A stretch of 42,927 nucleotides of DNA from Rickettsiales bacterium. Lineage in GTDB: Bacteria; Bacteroidota; Bacteroidia; Cytophagales; Cyclobacteriaceae. Of this stretch, positions 16,178 through 25,021 are shown in pieces. The position numbers and the translations under genes are program-made. The stretch's first letter is position 1; each line of letters begins with the position of its first letter. Where the stretch lies: NCBI GenBank assembly GCA_002729235.1, contig PBTY01000071.1:1-42927 (forward strand). Reading direction: 5' to 3'. Below the pieces are notes generated by a model. It had not been told where the DNA came from, ran no database searches, and saw only the letters and a program-made list of their open reading frames with translations.

Positions 16178-16851
16178 ACGAATATACCGAAGGTAAGATC
16201 TTACTGATCGACAAGCCATTAACCTGGACATCCTTTGATGTGGTCAAAAAGTTACGATATGCATTGAAGGTTAAAAAAATAGGTCATGCTGGCACTCTTG
16301 ATCCCTTGGCTACGGGCTTGTTGCTTATAGGGACTGGAAAGTTCACCAAAAAGCTTAATGAACTTCAGGGACTGGATAAGGAATATGAAGGGGTGATCAC
16401 CATCGGTAAAATAACCCCATCCTATGATCTGGAGACTGTGTTTGAAAATGAGACCAGTATAGATCACCTCACAGAAGAAGACCTAATAAATGCCACTAAA
16501 AAATTAACTGGTCCATTGGATCAGATTCCACCTGCTCACTCTGCAGTCCGGATCAATGGGGAAAGAGCATATAAAAAAGCTCGTAAGAATGAGGAGGTGA
16601 AGATTGATCCTCGGAAAATAATAATTCACGAATTTGCTCTCACCAAAATTGATGGTGCTGATGTGCATTTTCGAATAGCGTGCTCAAAAGGAACATACAT
16701 TCGTAGTATGGCTCGCGATTTTGGAGAGCTATTAGGTGTTGGGGGGCATTTAAGTGCTTTGCGACGCACCAAAATCGGAGACTTTTCAGTCGACGATGCT
16801 GATCAACTGGATGATTTTATTAACCAAATCAAGCAAGATGCACCTAGTTGA
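16168..16851 (+). CDS. truB: tRNA pseudouridine(55) synthase TruB
   Basis: A 227-residue enzyme that makes pseudouridine 55 in the T-loop of tRNAs. Seen: EGKILLIDKPLTWTSFDVV, the catalytic GHAGTLDPLATG (Asp in TLD), the tRNA-binding GLDKEYEGVITIGKITPSYDLET and GSFxQxPPxxSA-like PLDQIPPAHSAVRI, and the late CSKGTYIRSMARDFG. It lacks a large PUA extension, as shorter bacterial TruBs do. No ATG is available before the conserved LLIDKP block, so the TTG at 16168 is the likeliest start, overlapping uppP by 10 bases. ribF starts 14 bases inside its end. Confidence 0.95.
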   Translation: MELNEYTEGKILLIDKPLTWTSFDVVKKLRYALKVKKIGHAGTLDPLATGLLLIGTGKFTKKLNELQGLDKEYEGVITIGKITPSYDLETVFENETSIDHLTEEDLINATKKLTGPLDQIPPAHSAVRINGERAYKKARKNEEVKIDPRKIIIHEFALTKIDGADVHFRIACSKGTYIRSMARDFGELLGVGGHLSALRRTKIGDFSVDDADQLDDFINQIKQDAPS

Positions 16852-17767
16852 GGACTTAAAAGATTTTGTTCCTCCACACTACTCAGTGGTTACTTCTGGT
16901 ACTTTTGATGGCGTCCACTTTGGACATCAAAAGATTCTCAAGAAAATCATTCAAATAGCCAAGGAAAAAGGAGGTAAGAGTGTAGTTCTGACCTTTTGGC
17001 CACATCCCCGGTTTGTTTTACAACAAGGTAAGAGTGATCTCAAATTGCTGACCACTTTTGAAGAGAAAACTCAGCTTTTAGATCAAATTGGAATTGATTA
17101 CCTGGTTAAAATTCCATTCACCAAAGAATTTTCAGAGTTGTCTTCCGATGAATTTATCAGACAGGTACTCGTGGAGAAACTCAATACGCAAAAGTTAGTG
17201 ATTGGCTATGATCATCGGTTTGGAAAGAATCGTGAAGGAGGATTTGATTACCTGATGGAGCACTCACAAGACTATGGCTTTGAGATTGAAGAAATTCCCC
17301 GTCAGGATATCGAACATGTAGGGGTAAGTAGTACGAAAATTAGGGAGGCATTGTCTGTAGGGGAGATTCATATTGCGAATGAATTTCTTGAGCGAGAATA
17401 CTGTATTTCTGGATTTGTAAAAGATGGAGATCGAATTGGGAGAAGCATTGGTTTTCCAACTGCTAATCTGGATATACCAGAATCTTACAAGTTGATTCCT
17501 GCCGATGGCGCTTACGCAGTAAGAGTGGAAGTAGATGGCGAATCTTACCAGGGAATGCTCAATATCGGTCAACGACCAACGGTATCTGGTCAGGAGCGTA
17601 GAATAGAAGTGAATATTTTCGACTTTAATCAAGATATTTACAATCATCGTGTGAAGGTTGCTTTTGTTCGGTTGCTGAGAAAGGAGCAAAAATTCTCCAG
17701 TATAGAAGAATTAAAAGAACAGTTAAACAAAGACCGGCTTCTCGCGATTGATATACTGAATCAATAG
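16838..17767 (+). CDS. ribF: Bifunctional riboflavin kinase / FAD synthetase RibF
   Basis: A 310-residue cytoplasmic enzyme that phosphorylates riboflavin to FMN and adenylates it to FAD. The N-terminal adenylyltransferase part has TSGTFDGVHFGHQKIL (HxGH-type nucleotide site) and LVIGYDHRFGKNREG. The C-terminal flavokinase part has GDRIGRSIGFPTANL and DGAYAVRVEVDG followed by MLNIGQRPTV. I use the ATG at 16838, which overlaps truB by 14 bases; the frame extends further upstream but only inside truB. FMN and FAD from it would serve the flavin-dependent proteins elsewhere in the window. The truB-ribF order is common in bacteria. Confidence 0.96.
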   Translation: MHLVEDLKDFVPPHYSVVTSGTFDGVHFGHQKILKKIIQIAKEKGGKSVVLTFWPHPRFVLQQGKSDLKLLTTFEEKTQLLDQIGIDYLVKIPFTKEFSELSSDEFIRQVLVEKLNTQKLVIGYDHRFGKNREGGFDYLMEHSQDYGFEIEEIPRQDIEHVGVSSTKIREALSVGEIHIANEFLEREYCISGFVKDGDRIGRSIGFPTANLDIPESYKLIPADGAYAVRVEVDGESYQGMLNIGQRPTVSGQERRIEVNIFDFNQDIYNHRVKVAFVRLLRKEQKFSSIEELKEQLNKDRLLAIDILNQ

Positions 17768-17774
17768 AAAAATT

Positions 17775-18587
17775 ATGAAACAACTAGTTGTGTACATAGT
17801 AATTCTTGTGACGGTTGCAGGATGCGCCTCTACAGGAAAAGTATCTTCCTTATTATTTTCCCCGTCTGACGATCGTAAATTAGGAGAACAGGTTAGTCAG
17901 GAAATTGAGTCAAACCCTCAGGAGTATCCGATTCTCTCTCAAACTCAATATCCAAAAGCTTACCAGTACTTGAACTCCATGAAAGATGCCATCCTGAAAA
18001 GTAATGACATTGACTATCTGCAAGAGTTTGCCTGGGAGCTTAAAATAATTGATAATGATGAGGTGCTAAATGCCTTTTGTACTCCTGGAGGATATATTTA
18101 TGTGTACACTGGACTCATAAAGTATTTAGAAAATGCGGATGATTTGGCTGGTGTGATGGGACATGAGATCGCTCACGCAGATAGACGACATTCTATCAAG
18201 CAGATGGAAAAGCAATATGGCATCTCGATACTCATGAGCATTGCCTTAGGAAACGATCCTAGTCAATTGGCGCAGATTGTAGCTCAGCTGGCAGGAACCG
18301 GAGCGATTTTGAGGTTTAGCAGAGCTGATGAAGCTGAGGCGGATGAGTTTTCTGTAAAGTATCTCGCGGATACTAAATACGCTTGTAATGGAGCAGCTTC
18401 TTTCTTTGAGAAGCTAATTAATGAAGGTCAGACAGGCGGAACACCAGAGTTTTTAAGTACGCATCCTAGTCCATCTAGCAGAGTGTCGGATATCAACAAA
18501 ACTGCCTCCGCAGAAGGATGTAGCACTCAAACAATTAGTGAATCTGGCATGACTTATGCTGATTTCAAGGCTAGTTTACCTAAATAA
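17775..18587 (+). CDS. M48-family metalloprotease lipoprotein (first copy)
   Basis: A 270-residue lipoprotein zinc protease. The signal peptide ends in a lipobox with Cys17 (TVAGC). The zinc motif is HEIAH (130-134) with the third ligand Glu186 in ADEAEADEFSVKYL. The conserved NAFCTPGGYIYVYTGLI lies just before. M48 proteins of this BepA/LoiP-like type sit in the periplasm and degrade or help fold outer-membrane proteins. It lies 7 bases after ribF and 15 before a close homologue, so the pair looks like a tandem duplication. Confidence 0.93.
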   Translation: MKQLVVYIVILVTVAGCASTGKVSSLLFSPSDDRKLGEQVSQEIESNPQEYPILSQTQYPKAYQYLNSMKDAILKSNDIDYLQEFAWELKIIDNDEVLNAFCTPGGYIYVYTGLIKYLENADDLAGVMGHEIAHADRRHSIKQMEKQYGISILMSIALGNDPSQLAQIVAQLAGTGAILRFSRADEAEADEFSVKYLADTKYACNGAASFFEKLINEGQTGGTPEFLSTHPSPSSRVSDINKTASAEGCSTQTISESGMTYADFKASLPK

Positions 18588-18602
18588 TTAAAATTGACCG
18601 TC

Positions 18603-19412
18603 ATGAAGAAAACGAAATTTCTAGTACTAGTTGGCTTGATTGGTGTCATGGGCACTTTTTGGTCCTGTGACAAAAACGGAGACATTGTATTGTTCTCTAT
18701 CGAAAATGATAAACAACTTGGAGAGCAGGTTGCTGCAGAGATTGAAGCAGATGAGAGTTTTGTGATACTTTCTCCTGAGCAATATCCTGAAGCCTATAGC
18801 TACTTGCAAGCAATGACCGATGATATTCTCAGTTCGGATAAGGTGACTTATAAGGATGAGTTTGCATGGAAAATCCATATTATTGATGATGATGTCTTAA
18901 ATGCATTCTGTACACCTGGGGGGTATATTTATGTATATACTGGACTAATCAAGTACCTGGAAAATGCCGATGATTTGGCAGGAGTCATGGGCCATGAAAT
19001 TGCTCATGCGGATCAGCGCCACTCTTCCAAACAACTGCAAAGAGCCTACGGTATTCAAATTCTGTTGAGTATCGCATTAGGTCAAGAGTCAAGTCAGCTG
19101 GCACAGGTAGTTGGTCAAATCGCTGGTACAGGAGCAACGCTGGCCTTCAGCAGAGATGCAGAGTCTGAGGCCGATGATTACAGTGTAGAATATTTGTCAG
19201 ATACGGATTATGCTTGCAATGGAGCAGCTTCTTTCTTTCAAAAGTTATTGGAGTCTGGACAAAGTGGTGGACCTGAATTTTTAAGTACACATCCGAGTCC
19301 GGATAGCAGAGTGGAAGATATCAATACCAAGGCAGATGAATTGGCTTGTGATAAGACTCAGATCACTGAGACTGGATTTACATACGCAGATTTTCAAAAC
19401 AGTTTACCATAA
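18603..19412 (+). CDS. M48-family metalloprotease lipoprotein (second copy)
   Basis: A 269-residue paralogue of the preceding gene, with long identical stretches such as FCTPGGYIYVYTGLIKYLE and ADDLAGVMGHEIAHAD, an intact HEIAH (131-135) and a matching EAESEADDYSVEYL third-ligand helix. The lipobox Cys is Cys22 (FWSC), giving a different signal peptide and a different N-terminal linker from copy one. I use the ATG at 18603 rather than the TTG at 18594. The two copies differ mainly near the N-terminus and the C-terminal tail, so they may have different clients. Its stop touches gldC directly. Confidence 0.93.
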   Translation: MKKTKFLVLVGLIGVMGTFWSCDKNGDIVLFSIENDKQLGEQVAAEIEADESFVILSPEQYPEAYSYLQAMTDDILSSDKVTYKDEFAWKIHIIDDDVLNAFCTPGGYIYVYTGLIKYLENADDLAGVMGHEIAHADQRHSSKQLQRAYGIQILLSIALGQESSQLAQVVGQIAGTGATLAFSRDAESEADDYSVEYLSDTDYACNGAASFFQKLLESGQSGGPEFLSTHPSPDSRVEDINTKADELACDKTQITETGFTYADFQNSLP

Positions 19413-19745
19413 ATGAAAAAGTCAGAGATAAAGATTTCTGTAGAGTTAGATGAGCAGAATATTCCAGAGAAGATTACCTGGGATGCAGATGAGAAGCAAG
19501 GGGAGGGACCATCAGAAACCAAGTCTGTGAGTTTGTCCCTTTGGGATGACGAAACCAAGAATACCTTAAGAATTGACCTTTGGGCAAAAGACATGCCTGT
19601 GGAGGATATGAAGCGTTTTTACATTGATTGCATAGGTGGAATGGCGCAATCAATCTTGAATAGTACCGGTGATGAGTTCATGTCCTCTGAGCTAAATGCA
19701 GTATGCGATCGATTTGTTACTCATTTAAAGAATGAAATGAGTTAA
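19413..19745 (+). CDS. gldC: Gliding motility protein GldC
   Basis: A 110-residue protein matching GldC, a small soluble protein needed for full gliding motility in Flavobacterium. The opening KKSEIKISVELDEQNIPEKITWDADE, the KSVSLSLWDDETKNTLRIDLW block and DMKRFYIDCIGGMAQSI are typical. There is no signal peptide, so it is cytoplasmic or membrane-associated. Its exact biochemical role is not established. The ATG follows the protease stop with no gap, tying motility to envelope proteolysis in one transcript. A strong terminator closes the operon after it. Presence does not itself prove that the cell glides. Confidence 0.93.
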   Translation: MKKSEIKISVELDEQNIPEKITWDADEKQGEGPSETKSVSLSLWDDETKNTLRIDLWAKDMPVEDMKRFYIDCIGGMAQSILNSTGDEFMSSELNAVCDRFVTHLKNEMS

Positions 19746-19765
19746 TTAAAATACAATAGAATGAT

Positions 19766-19802
19766 AAAAAGCCTGTCAATTTCGTAATTGACAGGCTTTT
19801 TT
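19766..19802 (+). terminator. Intrinsic terminator of the ftsX-gldC operon
   Basis: Perfect stem GCCTGTCAATT (19771-19781) / AATTGACAGGC (19786-19796), loop of four, then six T; flanked by five A, so it could also work in reverse. Confidence 0.93.
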
Positions 19803-19835
19803 AGTTGTATAGATTGTAAATAATATCATTTCAAA

Positions 19836-19851
19836 TGGCGCAATAGCGCCA
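19836..19851. promoter_or_regulatory. Palindrome upstream of the TonB receptor
   Basis: TGGCGC-AATA-GCGCCA is a perfect 6-base inverted repeat with a 4-base spacer, 63 bases before the receptor ATG. It has no T tract, so it is more likely an operator or RNA hairpin than a terminator. Regulator unknown. Confidence 0.35.
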
Positions 19852-19865
19852 ATGTTGGTATTTTT

Positions 19866-19879
19866 ATCTAATATTAGAT
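19866..19879. promoter_or_regulatory. Second palindrome upstream of the TonB receptor
   Basis: ATCTAATATTAGAT is a perfect 14-base palindrome, 35 bases before the receptor ATG, around where a -33 region would lie. Operator-like, but AT-rich palindromes also occur by chance. Confidence 0.3.
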
Positions 19880-19913
19880 TTTAGTCTAGCATAAACATTA
19901 ACTCATTTATAGT

Positions 19914-22910
19914 ATGAAGCTTACTTTACCCAAATCATTATTGAGTTTGGTTTTGATGATGCTTGTATCCATTGCGTATGGTCAGGTATCTATAAAAGGA
20001 CAGGTAACTGATAAAAATACCGGAGAAGCCCTAATAGGGGTGAGCATTCTTGTTAAAGGAACTGTTCTTGGAACAATCACTGATGTAGAAGGAAATTTCA
20101 CATTGGATGTGAAATCCCCACCCCCAGTCTCATTGATTGTCTCCAGCGTCGGATATGAACGACTGGAATTGGAAGTGAATCAAGCCTCTGTTTCAAGTCT
20201 GAAAATTGAAATGGTGGAATCCTTTATGTTAGGGCAAGAAGTAGTAGTCTCAGCTTCTAGAGTTGAGGAGAATATCCTTCAATCGCCTGTGAGTATTGAG
20301 AAAATGGATATTTTGGCTGTTCAACAAACTCCGGCTGATAATTATTACAAAGGCATCCAATATTTAAAAGGAGTTGATGTGACCCAGAGTAGTATCAATT
20401 TCCAAATTGTCAATGCAAGAGGGTTTAATTCAACTGGAAATACACGTTTTGTTCAGTTAACTGATGGAATGGATACCCAAGCTCCGGCACTAAACTTTCC
20501 TATTGGTAATTTGAATGGGCCATCAGAATTGGATGTAGAAAGTGTAGAATTCATTTCTGGAGCACAATCTGCTTTGTATGGTCCGAATGCTTTTAATGGA
20601 TTATTAAGAGTTACAAGTAAATCCCCATTTGATTATCAGGGATTTAGTGCTTTTGCCAAAGCGGGAGTAAATCATATCGGAGCAGATGAGAGCGCAGGAG
20701 CTCCGGCGACTCCACAACCAATGTTTGATGTTTCTCTTAGATATGCTAAGGCATTTAATGACAAGTTTGCATTCAAAGTAAATTGGAGCTATATGAAAGC
20801 TGAGGATTGGTATGCTACCGATTATCAGACTGATAGAGAAGCCCAGCGCCAAGGAGACCTTCCATACAATCCTGGAAAAGATGCTCCAAATTATATGGGA
20901 GATGAAGCTGGAGTAAACTTGGCTATACTTAGCTTTTCTTCTGCCTGGAGAAGTTTGGGTAATCCACTAAATAACTATTATGCATTGAATGGAGGAAGTA
21001 CACCTGTTGATGTTCAATCCTTTGCGAATAATGGATTTCTCCCAAATCAGGTAGTTACTGTAACTCCTTTTGAAGAGCATGAGCTTATCGACTATGGTGC
21101 TGAAAATATGAAAGCAAATGTTGGATTGTACTTTAGACCAACTGATAGGTTGGAGCTGAGCTATTTATACAATGCAGGTTTTGGTACAAGTATCTATACA
21201 GGAGCACAACGATATTCCTTAAAGAACTTTGGAATACAGCAACATAGAATTCAAGCAAAAGGTGATAATTGGTTTTTAAGGGGATATGCAACTTTAGAAA
21301 ATTCAGGAGATTCTTATATCACCGAGTTTTATGCAAAACGGGTTACAGATTTATCTATAAGTCAAGCGCCATTAGCAATTCCTCAAGATGTGAGTGTATG
21401 GTTAGGTACCTATGGGTATAATTATCTAAGGTATTTACAGAATAATCTAGGCTATAATCCTAATAGCAATAGTCCAACGGAGGTTACTCAGGCCCAGCAA
21501 ATTGAAGCTTATCAATTTGCAAGGGAACAAACTGAAGCTCTTTATGACATTGATTTTAGTTCAGATGCAGGTAAAAGAATCCTTGATAATGCCTTGAATG
21601 GAGTTGTTCCAACTGGTCCTAAATTCAATGATCAATCAAAACTTTATCACGGAGAATTTCAATATGATTTCAAGAACGAAATCGAGTTCATGGAGTTGTT
21701 GGCAGGTGCTAGTTTTAGAATGTACGACCTTCAGTCCAACGGTACAATTTTCCCAGATAGTGAAAGCAATCCGATCACTATTTCTGAATATGGTGCATAT
21801 ATGCAAGGAACGAAGCGAGTATTGGATGACAAAGTAAAACTCATTGGATCTATCAGGGTTGATAAAAATCAGAATTTCAACGCAGTTTGGAGTCCTCGAA
21901 TTTCAACTGTTGTCTCACCAGTTAAGAATCATAATTTTAGATTTTCCTATCAAACTGGATTCCGAAATCCGACTACTCAAGGACAGCATATCAACTTGAA
22001 TATTATATCATCAAGACTATTAGGAGGTTTACCTCAGAACCTTGAAAGATATGAGATTGGAACAAATCCTTACCTATATACATTGGAGTCGGTTGACCAA
22101 TTCGCTGGTCATATTTTCGCGGCTACTCCAGCTCAGCAGCAGGACCCTGCATATATTGGTACCGCATTAGCATTACTGGATCCAATTGACAATTTTACTC
22201 CAGTTAAACCTGAGCAGGTAAAAGGATTTGAATTGGGGTACAAGAGTTTAATCAACAATAAATTGATGATTGATTTGGTAGGTTATGTTAATAATTATAA
22301 CAATTTTATCGTACAGCAAAGGATGCGTAGAGCGGCTTTGTATACAACCAATCAAGCTGCTGCTGATGCAGATCCGTTGTTGTCTTACAATGCTGATGCA
22401 AGCCTTGAAGGGCAGCCTAATCCATTTACCTTGTTGAATGGTACTGCAGATAATACCTATCAGGTTTATACCAATGCCACAGAGTCAATTAATGCAATGG
22501 GTTTTGCTGGTGAAGTAACTTATCTGATGCCAGGCCACTATACTTTTGGTGTAAACTATAGTTGGAATAAATTAGATGCTAATGATTCTGAGGATTTTGT
22601 CTTTGGATTTAATACTCCAGAGCATAAATTCAATTTAAAGTTTGGCAATAGAAAATTAACAGATGAGATAGGGTTTAATATTGTCTATAGATGGCAGACA
22701 GATTTCTATTGGGAAAGCTCATTTGGTGATGGTGATATTCCTGCGTATGGTACACTTGATGCTCAGGTTACATATAAAACTCCTGTTAAGGCCCTCGTGA
22801 AAGTTGGAGGATCTAATATTTTGAACAACTATTACATTCAAAGTGTTGGCGCACCAAATATTGGGGCTATCTATTATGTGTCAGTTACGTTTGATAGCAT
22901 GATGAAGTAA
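19914..22910 (+). CDS. TonB-dependent outer-membrane receptor with carboxypeptidase-like domain
   Basis: A 998-residue outer-membrane receptor. A signal peptide covers about 1-23 (SIAYGQ). Residues 25-105 are a carboxypeptidase-like regulatory domain (IKGQVTDKNTGEALIGVSILVKGT, then VSSVGYERLELEVN). The plug follows (VVVSASRVEENILQSPVSIEKMD, then VNARGFNSTGNTRFVQLTDG and SVEFISGAQSALYGPNAFNG). The rest is a beta barrel with many aromatic strands, ending in YYVSVTFDSMMK. No SusD-like gene follows, so it is not a SusCD polysaccharide pair. The ligand is unknown. It is flanked by a terminator on each side and is monocistronic. Confidence 0.93.
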   Translation: MKLTLPKSLLSLVLMMLVSIAYGQVSIKGQVTDKNTGEALIGVSILVKGTVLGTITDVEGNFTLDVKSPPPVSLIVSSVGYERLELEVNQASVSSLKIEMVESFMLGQEVVVSASRVEENILQSPVSIEKMDILAVQQTPADNYYKGIQYLKGVDVTQSSINFQIVNARGFNSTGNTRFVQLTDGMDTQAPALNFPIGNLNGPSELDVESVEFISGAQSALYGPNAFNGLLRVTSKSPFDYQGFSAFAKAGVNHIGADESAGAPATPQPMFDVSLRYAKAFNDKFAFKVNWSYMKAEDWYATDYQTDREAQRQGDLPYNPGKDAPNYMGDEAGVNLAILSFSSAWRSLGNPLNNYYALNGGSTPVDVQSFANNGFLPNQVVTVTPFEEHELIDYGAENMKANVGLYFRPTDRLELSYLYNAGFGTSIYTGAQRYSLKNFGIQQHRIQAKGDNWFLRGYATLENSGDSYITEFYAKRVTDLSISQAPLAIPQDVSVWLGTYGYNYLRYLQNNLGYNPNSNSPTEVTQAQQIEAYQFAREQTEALYDIDFSSDAGKRILDNALNGVVPTGPKFNDQSKLYHGEFQYDFKNEIEFMELLAGASFRMYDLQSNGTIFPDSESNPITISEYGAYMQGTKRVLDDKVKLIGSIRVDKNQNFNAVWSPRISTVVSPVKNHNFRFSYQTGFRNPTTQGQHINLNIISSRLLGGLPQNLERYEIGTNPYLYTLESVDQFAGHIFAATPAQQQDPAYIGTALALLDPIDNFTPVKPEQVKGFELGYKSLINNKLMIDLVGYVNNYNNFIVQQRMRRAALYTTNQAAADADPLLSYNADASLEGQPNPFTLLNGTADNTYQVYTNATESINAMGFAGEVTYLMPGHYTFGVNYSWNKLDANDSEDFVFGFNTPEHKFNLKFGNRKLTDEIGFNIVYRWQTDFYWESSFGDGDIPAYGTLDAQVTYKTPVKALVKVGGSNILNNYYIQSVGAPNIGAIYYVSVTFDSMMK

Positions 22911-22932
22911 TTAAATTAAGGAAAATATGAAG

Positions 22933-22963
22933 AAGCCTAACTCTATTAGAGTTGGGCTTTTTT
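22933..22963 (+). terminator. Intrinsic terminator of the TonB receptor
   Basis: Stem AGCCTAACTCT / AGAGTTGGGCT (22934-22944 and 22948-22958, one wobble) followed by T tract, 23 bases after the stop. Confidence 0.88.
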
Positions 22964-22986
22964 ATTGATTGTACGATATTCGAACA

Positions 22987-23805
22987 ATGGAAGAACCAAA
23001 CTTCAATCACTTTCATCAATTAAGGAGCAAGCTTTATGTCATTGTCTTTGGTACTGATACTCCAGCGGGTAAGGCTTTTGATGTTTTTCTACTCATCGTT
23101 ATTTTAACCAGTATTGTTTCGGTGATGCTGGAAAGTGTCAGCGAGTTGAGAAGTCGATATGATGAGGTTTTTACTTCACTGGAATGGTCCTTTACGGCAT
23201 TTTTCACCTTAGAATACTTGCTACGAATTTTCATCACAAGAAAGCCATCTTCTTACTTATTTAGTTTTCTAGGAATTGTCGATTTAATCGCACTGCTGCC
23301 AACCTATATTTCAATTTTTACAGTTGGGGGTAGTTATTTGGTGGTCATTCGAGCTATTCGATTACTAAGAGTTTTTCGAATCCTCAAGCTTACACGGTAT
23401 CTGAGTGAAGCACAGGTGCTTGCCTCCGCTCTGAGAGGCGGACAGCGTAAAATATTGGTGTTTATGGGAGCGGTAACGACATTGGTGATGATTACGGGTA
23501 CCCTGATGTATTTGATTGAAGGTGGTCAGAACGGGTTCACGAGTATTCCCAGAAGTATCTATTGGGCAGTAGTTACTGTAACGACAGTAGGATATGGAGA
23601 TATTGCCCCTCAGACCGTATTGGGACAATCATTTGCAGCGTTGCTGATGCTTACAGGCTATGCCATCATTGCAGTACCAACAGGCATTGTAACCTCTGAA
23701 ATCAGGAAGATTGAAAAAGCTGAAGGTAAAGAATGCCGTCGTTGTAAATCTAATAATCCGTTATATGCTAATTACTGTATGAAATGTGGTGAAGCGTATA
23801 AATAA
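22987..23805 (+). CDS. Voltage-gated-type K+ channel with C-terminal zinc ribbon
   Basis: A 272-residue six-helix ion channel. The S4 voltage sensor is clear, with Arg122, 125, 128 and 131, Lys134 and Arg137 spaced three apart. The pore helix and filter TVTTVGYGD (197-205) give K+ selectivity, followed by S6 and the gate helix. After S6 and a short linker comes ECRRCKSNNPLYANYCMKCGEAYK, where Cys250, 253, 264 and 267 form a zinc-ribbon pattern in the cytoplasm. I start at the ATG at 22987; the frame opens at a TTG 18 bases earlier. It probably sets membrane potential. The ribbon may be a regulatory or assembly domain. Confidence 0.93.
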   Translation: MEEPNFNHFHQLRSKLYVIVFGTDTPAGKAFDVFLLIVILTSIVSVMLESVSELRSRYDEVFTSLEWSFTAFFTLEYLLRIFITRKPSSYLFSFLGIVDLIALLPTYISIFTVGGSYLVVIRAIRLLRVFRILKLTRYLSEAQVLASALRGGQRKILVFMGAVTTLVMITGTLMYLIEGGQNGFTSIPRSIYWAVVTVTTVGYGDIAPQTVLGQSFAALLMLTGYAIIAVPTGIVTSEIRKIEKAEGKECRRCKSNNPLYANYCMKCGEAYK

Positions 23806-23840
23806 GAAAAGGTCATCCAGCTAGATGACCTTTTCTTATT
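23801..23840. terminator. Bidirectional terminator between channel and fasciclin genes
   Basis: A 17-base perfect inverted repeat (23801-23817 and 23824-23840, core AAAAGGTCATC / GATGACCTTTT) that overlaps the channel stop. It has A and T tracts on both sides and so serves both convergent genes. Confidence 0.93.
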
Positions 23841-23861
23841 TAATATATTTATAATTCTGTT

Positions 23862-24827
23862 TTATTGAATAACTCCCAATAATGGATACACAGTAGAGTT
23901 AGGATATTTTACAGCTTGCGCAGCAACGGCTCCAACTCCATTCACAGCACCTGCAGCAGCGATTGTTACTGTTGTTCCAGCAAGCGTTTGTGCTTCAGTA
24001 TCACTTAGAGTAGAGTAATTACCTAAAATAATATGTCCTCTAATTATCGCATCCAGTGTAGCTGCATCTGTTGCACTAACTAGTTCTGCTGTAAAGATTG
24101 GTGTTCCTTGTGCCTCATCAAGTGGCGCAAATACCGTAACTCCACTTGCATCACTTTGTGAAAGAGCAACCAAAGCTCCTAGAATTGTTGCCGCTTGTTC
24201 TTTACCAGCATCTGCTTTAGTAATTGCAGCAGCTAGGTTAGAATATGCTGATGACAAAAGAATTGGTTGAGCAGCTGTTCCTAAAGTAGCTACAATTACG
24301 TCACCAATTGATGGTGGTATAAGTACCACATCTACAACATGAACGTAACCATTCGTTGCTTCGATTGAGCTAGTTATTATTGATGGTGAAGTAGCACCAG
24401 AGCTAAGTGATCCATCAGCGTTCACAGTAATCATTTCACCTTCAGCTGTTAAAAGAGTGCCCGATAATTCACCTGCAGCAAGTTTTGCCGCTGTATGTAA
24501 ATGGTATGTTAAAACAGCAGTTTGAATTTGAGCAGAAACAGGATCGAAACTCTCCAAACCAAGTGTTGTAAGTAGCTTAACAAGAGCATTATTACTAGGT
24601 GCAAATAAAGTCATCTCTCCTTCTGCTGAAAGCGTCGTATTCAAGCCTTCTTCGTCCATCAAAGCTTTCAAGTCAGATAATTCTGTGTTTTCAGACAAGA
24701 TCTCATAGATGTTTTTTTCTGGTCCTGGATCTTCATCCTCACCACAGCTAGTTGTAAATACAAGCCCAATTACTACAGCGACCAACGCCAGAGCTCTAAG
24801 TGGGTTCATTAGATTGTTCTTCATCAT
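23862..24827 (-). CDS. Fasciclin (FAS1) repeat lipoprotein
   Basis: A 321-residue lipoprotein with a signal peptide ending in Cys28 (VFTTSC). Two FAS1 domains follow: about 38-170 (NIYEILSENTELSDLKALMDEEGL, MTLFAPSNNALVKLL, LTYHLHTA, NGYVHVVDVVL) and about 190-321 (YSNLAAAITKADAG, VTVFAPLDEA, IIRGHIILGNY). FAS1 domains mediate adhesion or extracellular matrix contacts. The second domain lacks the usual closing VHVID-type block, ending in YPLLGVIQ. It is the only - strand gene between 1 and 25,800. Confidence 0.93.
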   Translation of the reverse strand: MMKNNLMNPLRALALVAVVIGLVFTTSCGEDEDPGPEKNIYEILSENTELSDLKALMDEEGLNTTLSAEGEMTLFAPSNNALVKLLTTLGLESFDPVSAQIQTAVLTYHLHTAAKLAAGELSGTLLTAEGEMITVNADGSLSSGATSPSIITSSIEATNGYVHVVDVVLIPPSIGDVIVATLGTAAQPILLSSAYSNLAAAITKADAGKEQAATILGALVALSQSDASGVTVFAPLDEAQGTPIFTAELVSATDAATLDAIIRGHIILGNYSTLSDTEAQTLAGTTVTIAAAGAVNGVGAVAAQAVKYPNSTVYPLLGVIQ

Positions 24828-24879
24828 CTTCAGTTTAAATTGTTCGTAAGTTAATGTTCTCTAAACAATAAGAGACCTA

Positions 24880-24907
24880 TAAAGTTATTAAAAAATTTAT
24901 TATGCAA
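24880..24907 (-). promoter_or_regulatory. Possible promoter of the fasciclin gene
   Basis: On the - strand TAACTTTA (24880-24887, one mismatch to TAnnTTTG) is preceded by a TTG at 24905-24907, 17 bases upstream, a spacing usual for Bacteroidota -33/-7 promoters. The divergent TonB gene begins at 25022. Confidence 0.38.
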
Positions 24908-25021
24908 GCATACTAATTTTATCATTCAATTACCATCCCTAAATCATATGCACCATTGATAACGGTCATATGTAATTTTTTATGAGTTCATGACCTTAGT
25001 ATAAACAAACCACAATAAGTC

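Noticed and set aside
19914-22910. SusC of a SusCD polysaccharide uptake pair
   Set aside because: No SusD-like lipoprotein follows; the next gene is an ion channel behind a terminator.
24953-24976. Two CATATG copies as an operator between the divergent fasciclin and TonB genes
   Set aside because: CATATG is itself a palindrome and common in AT-rich DNA, and the spacing does not match a known operator.
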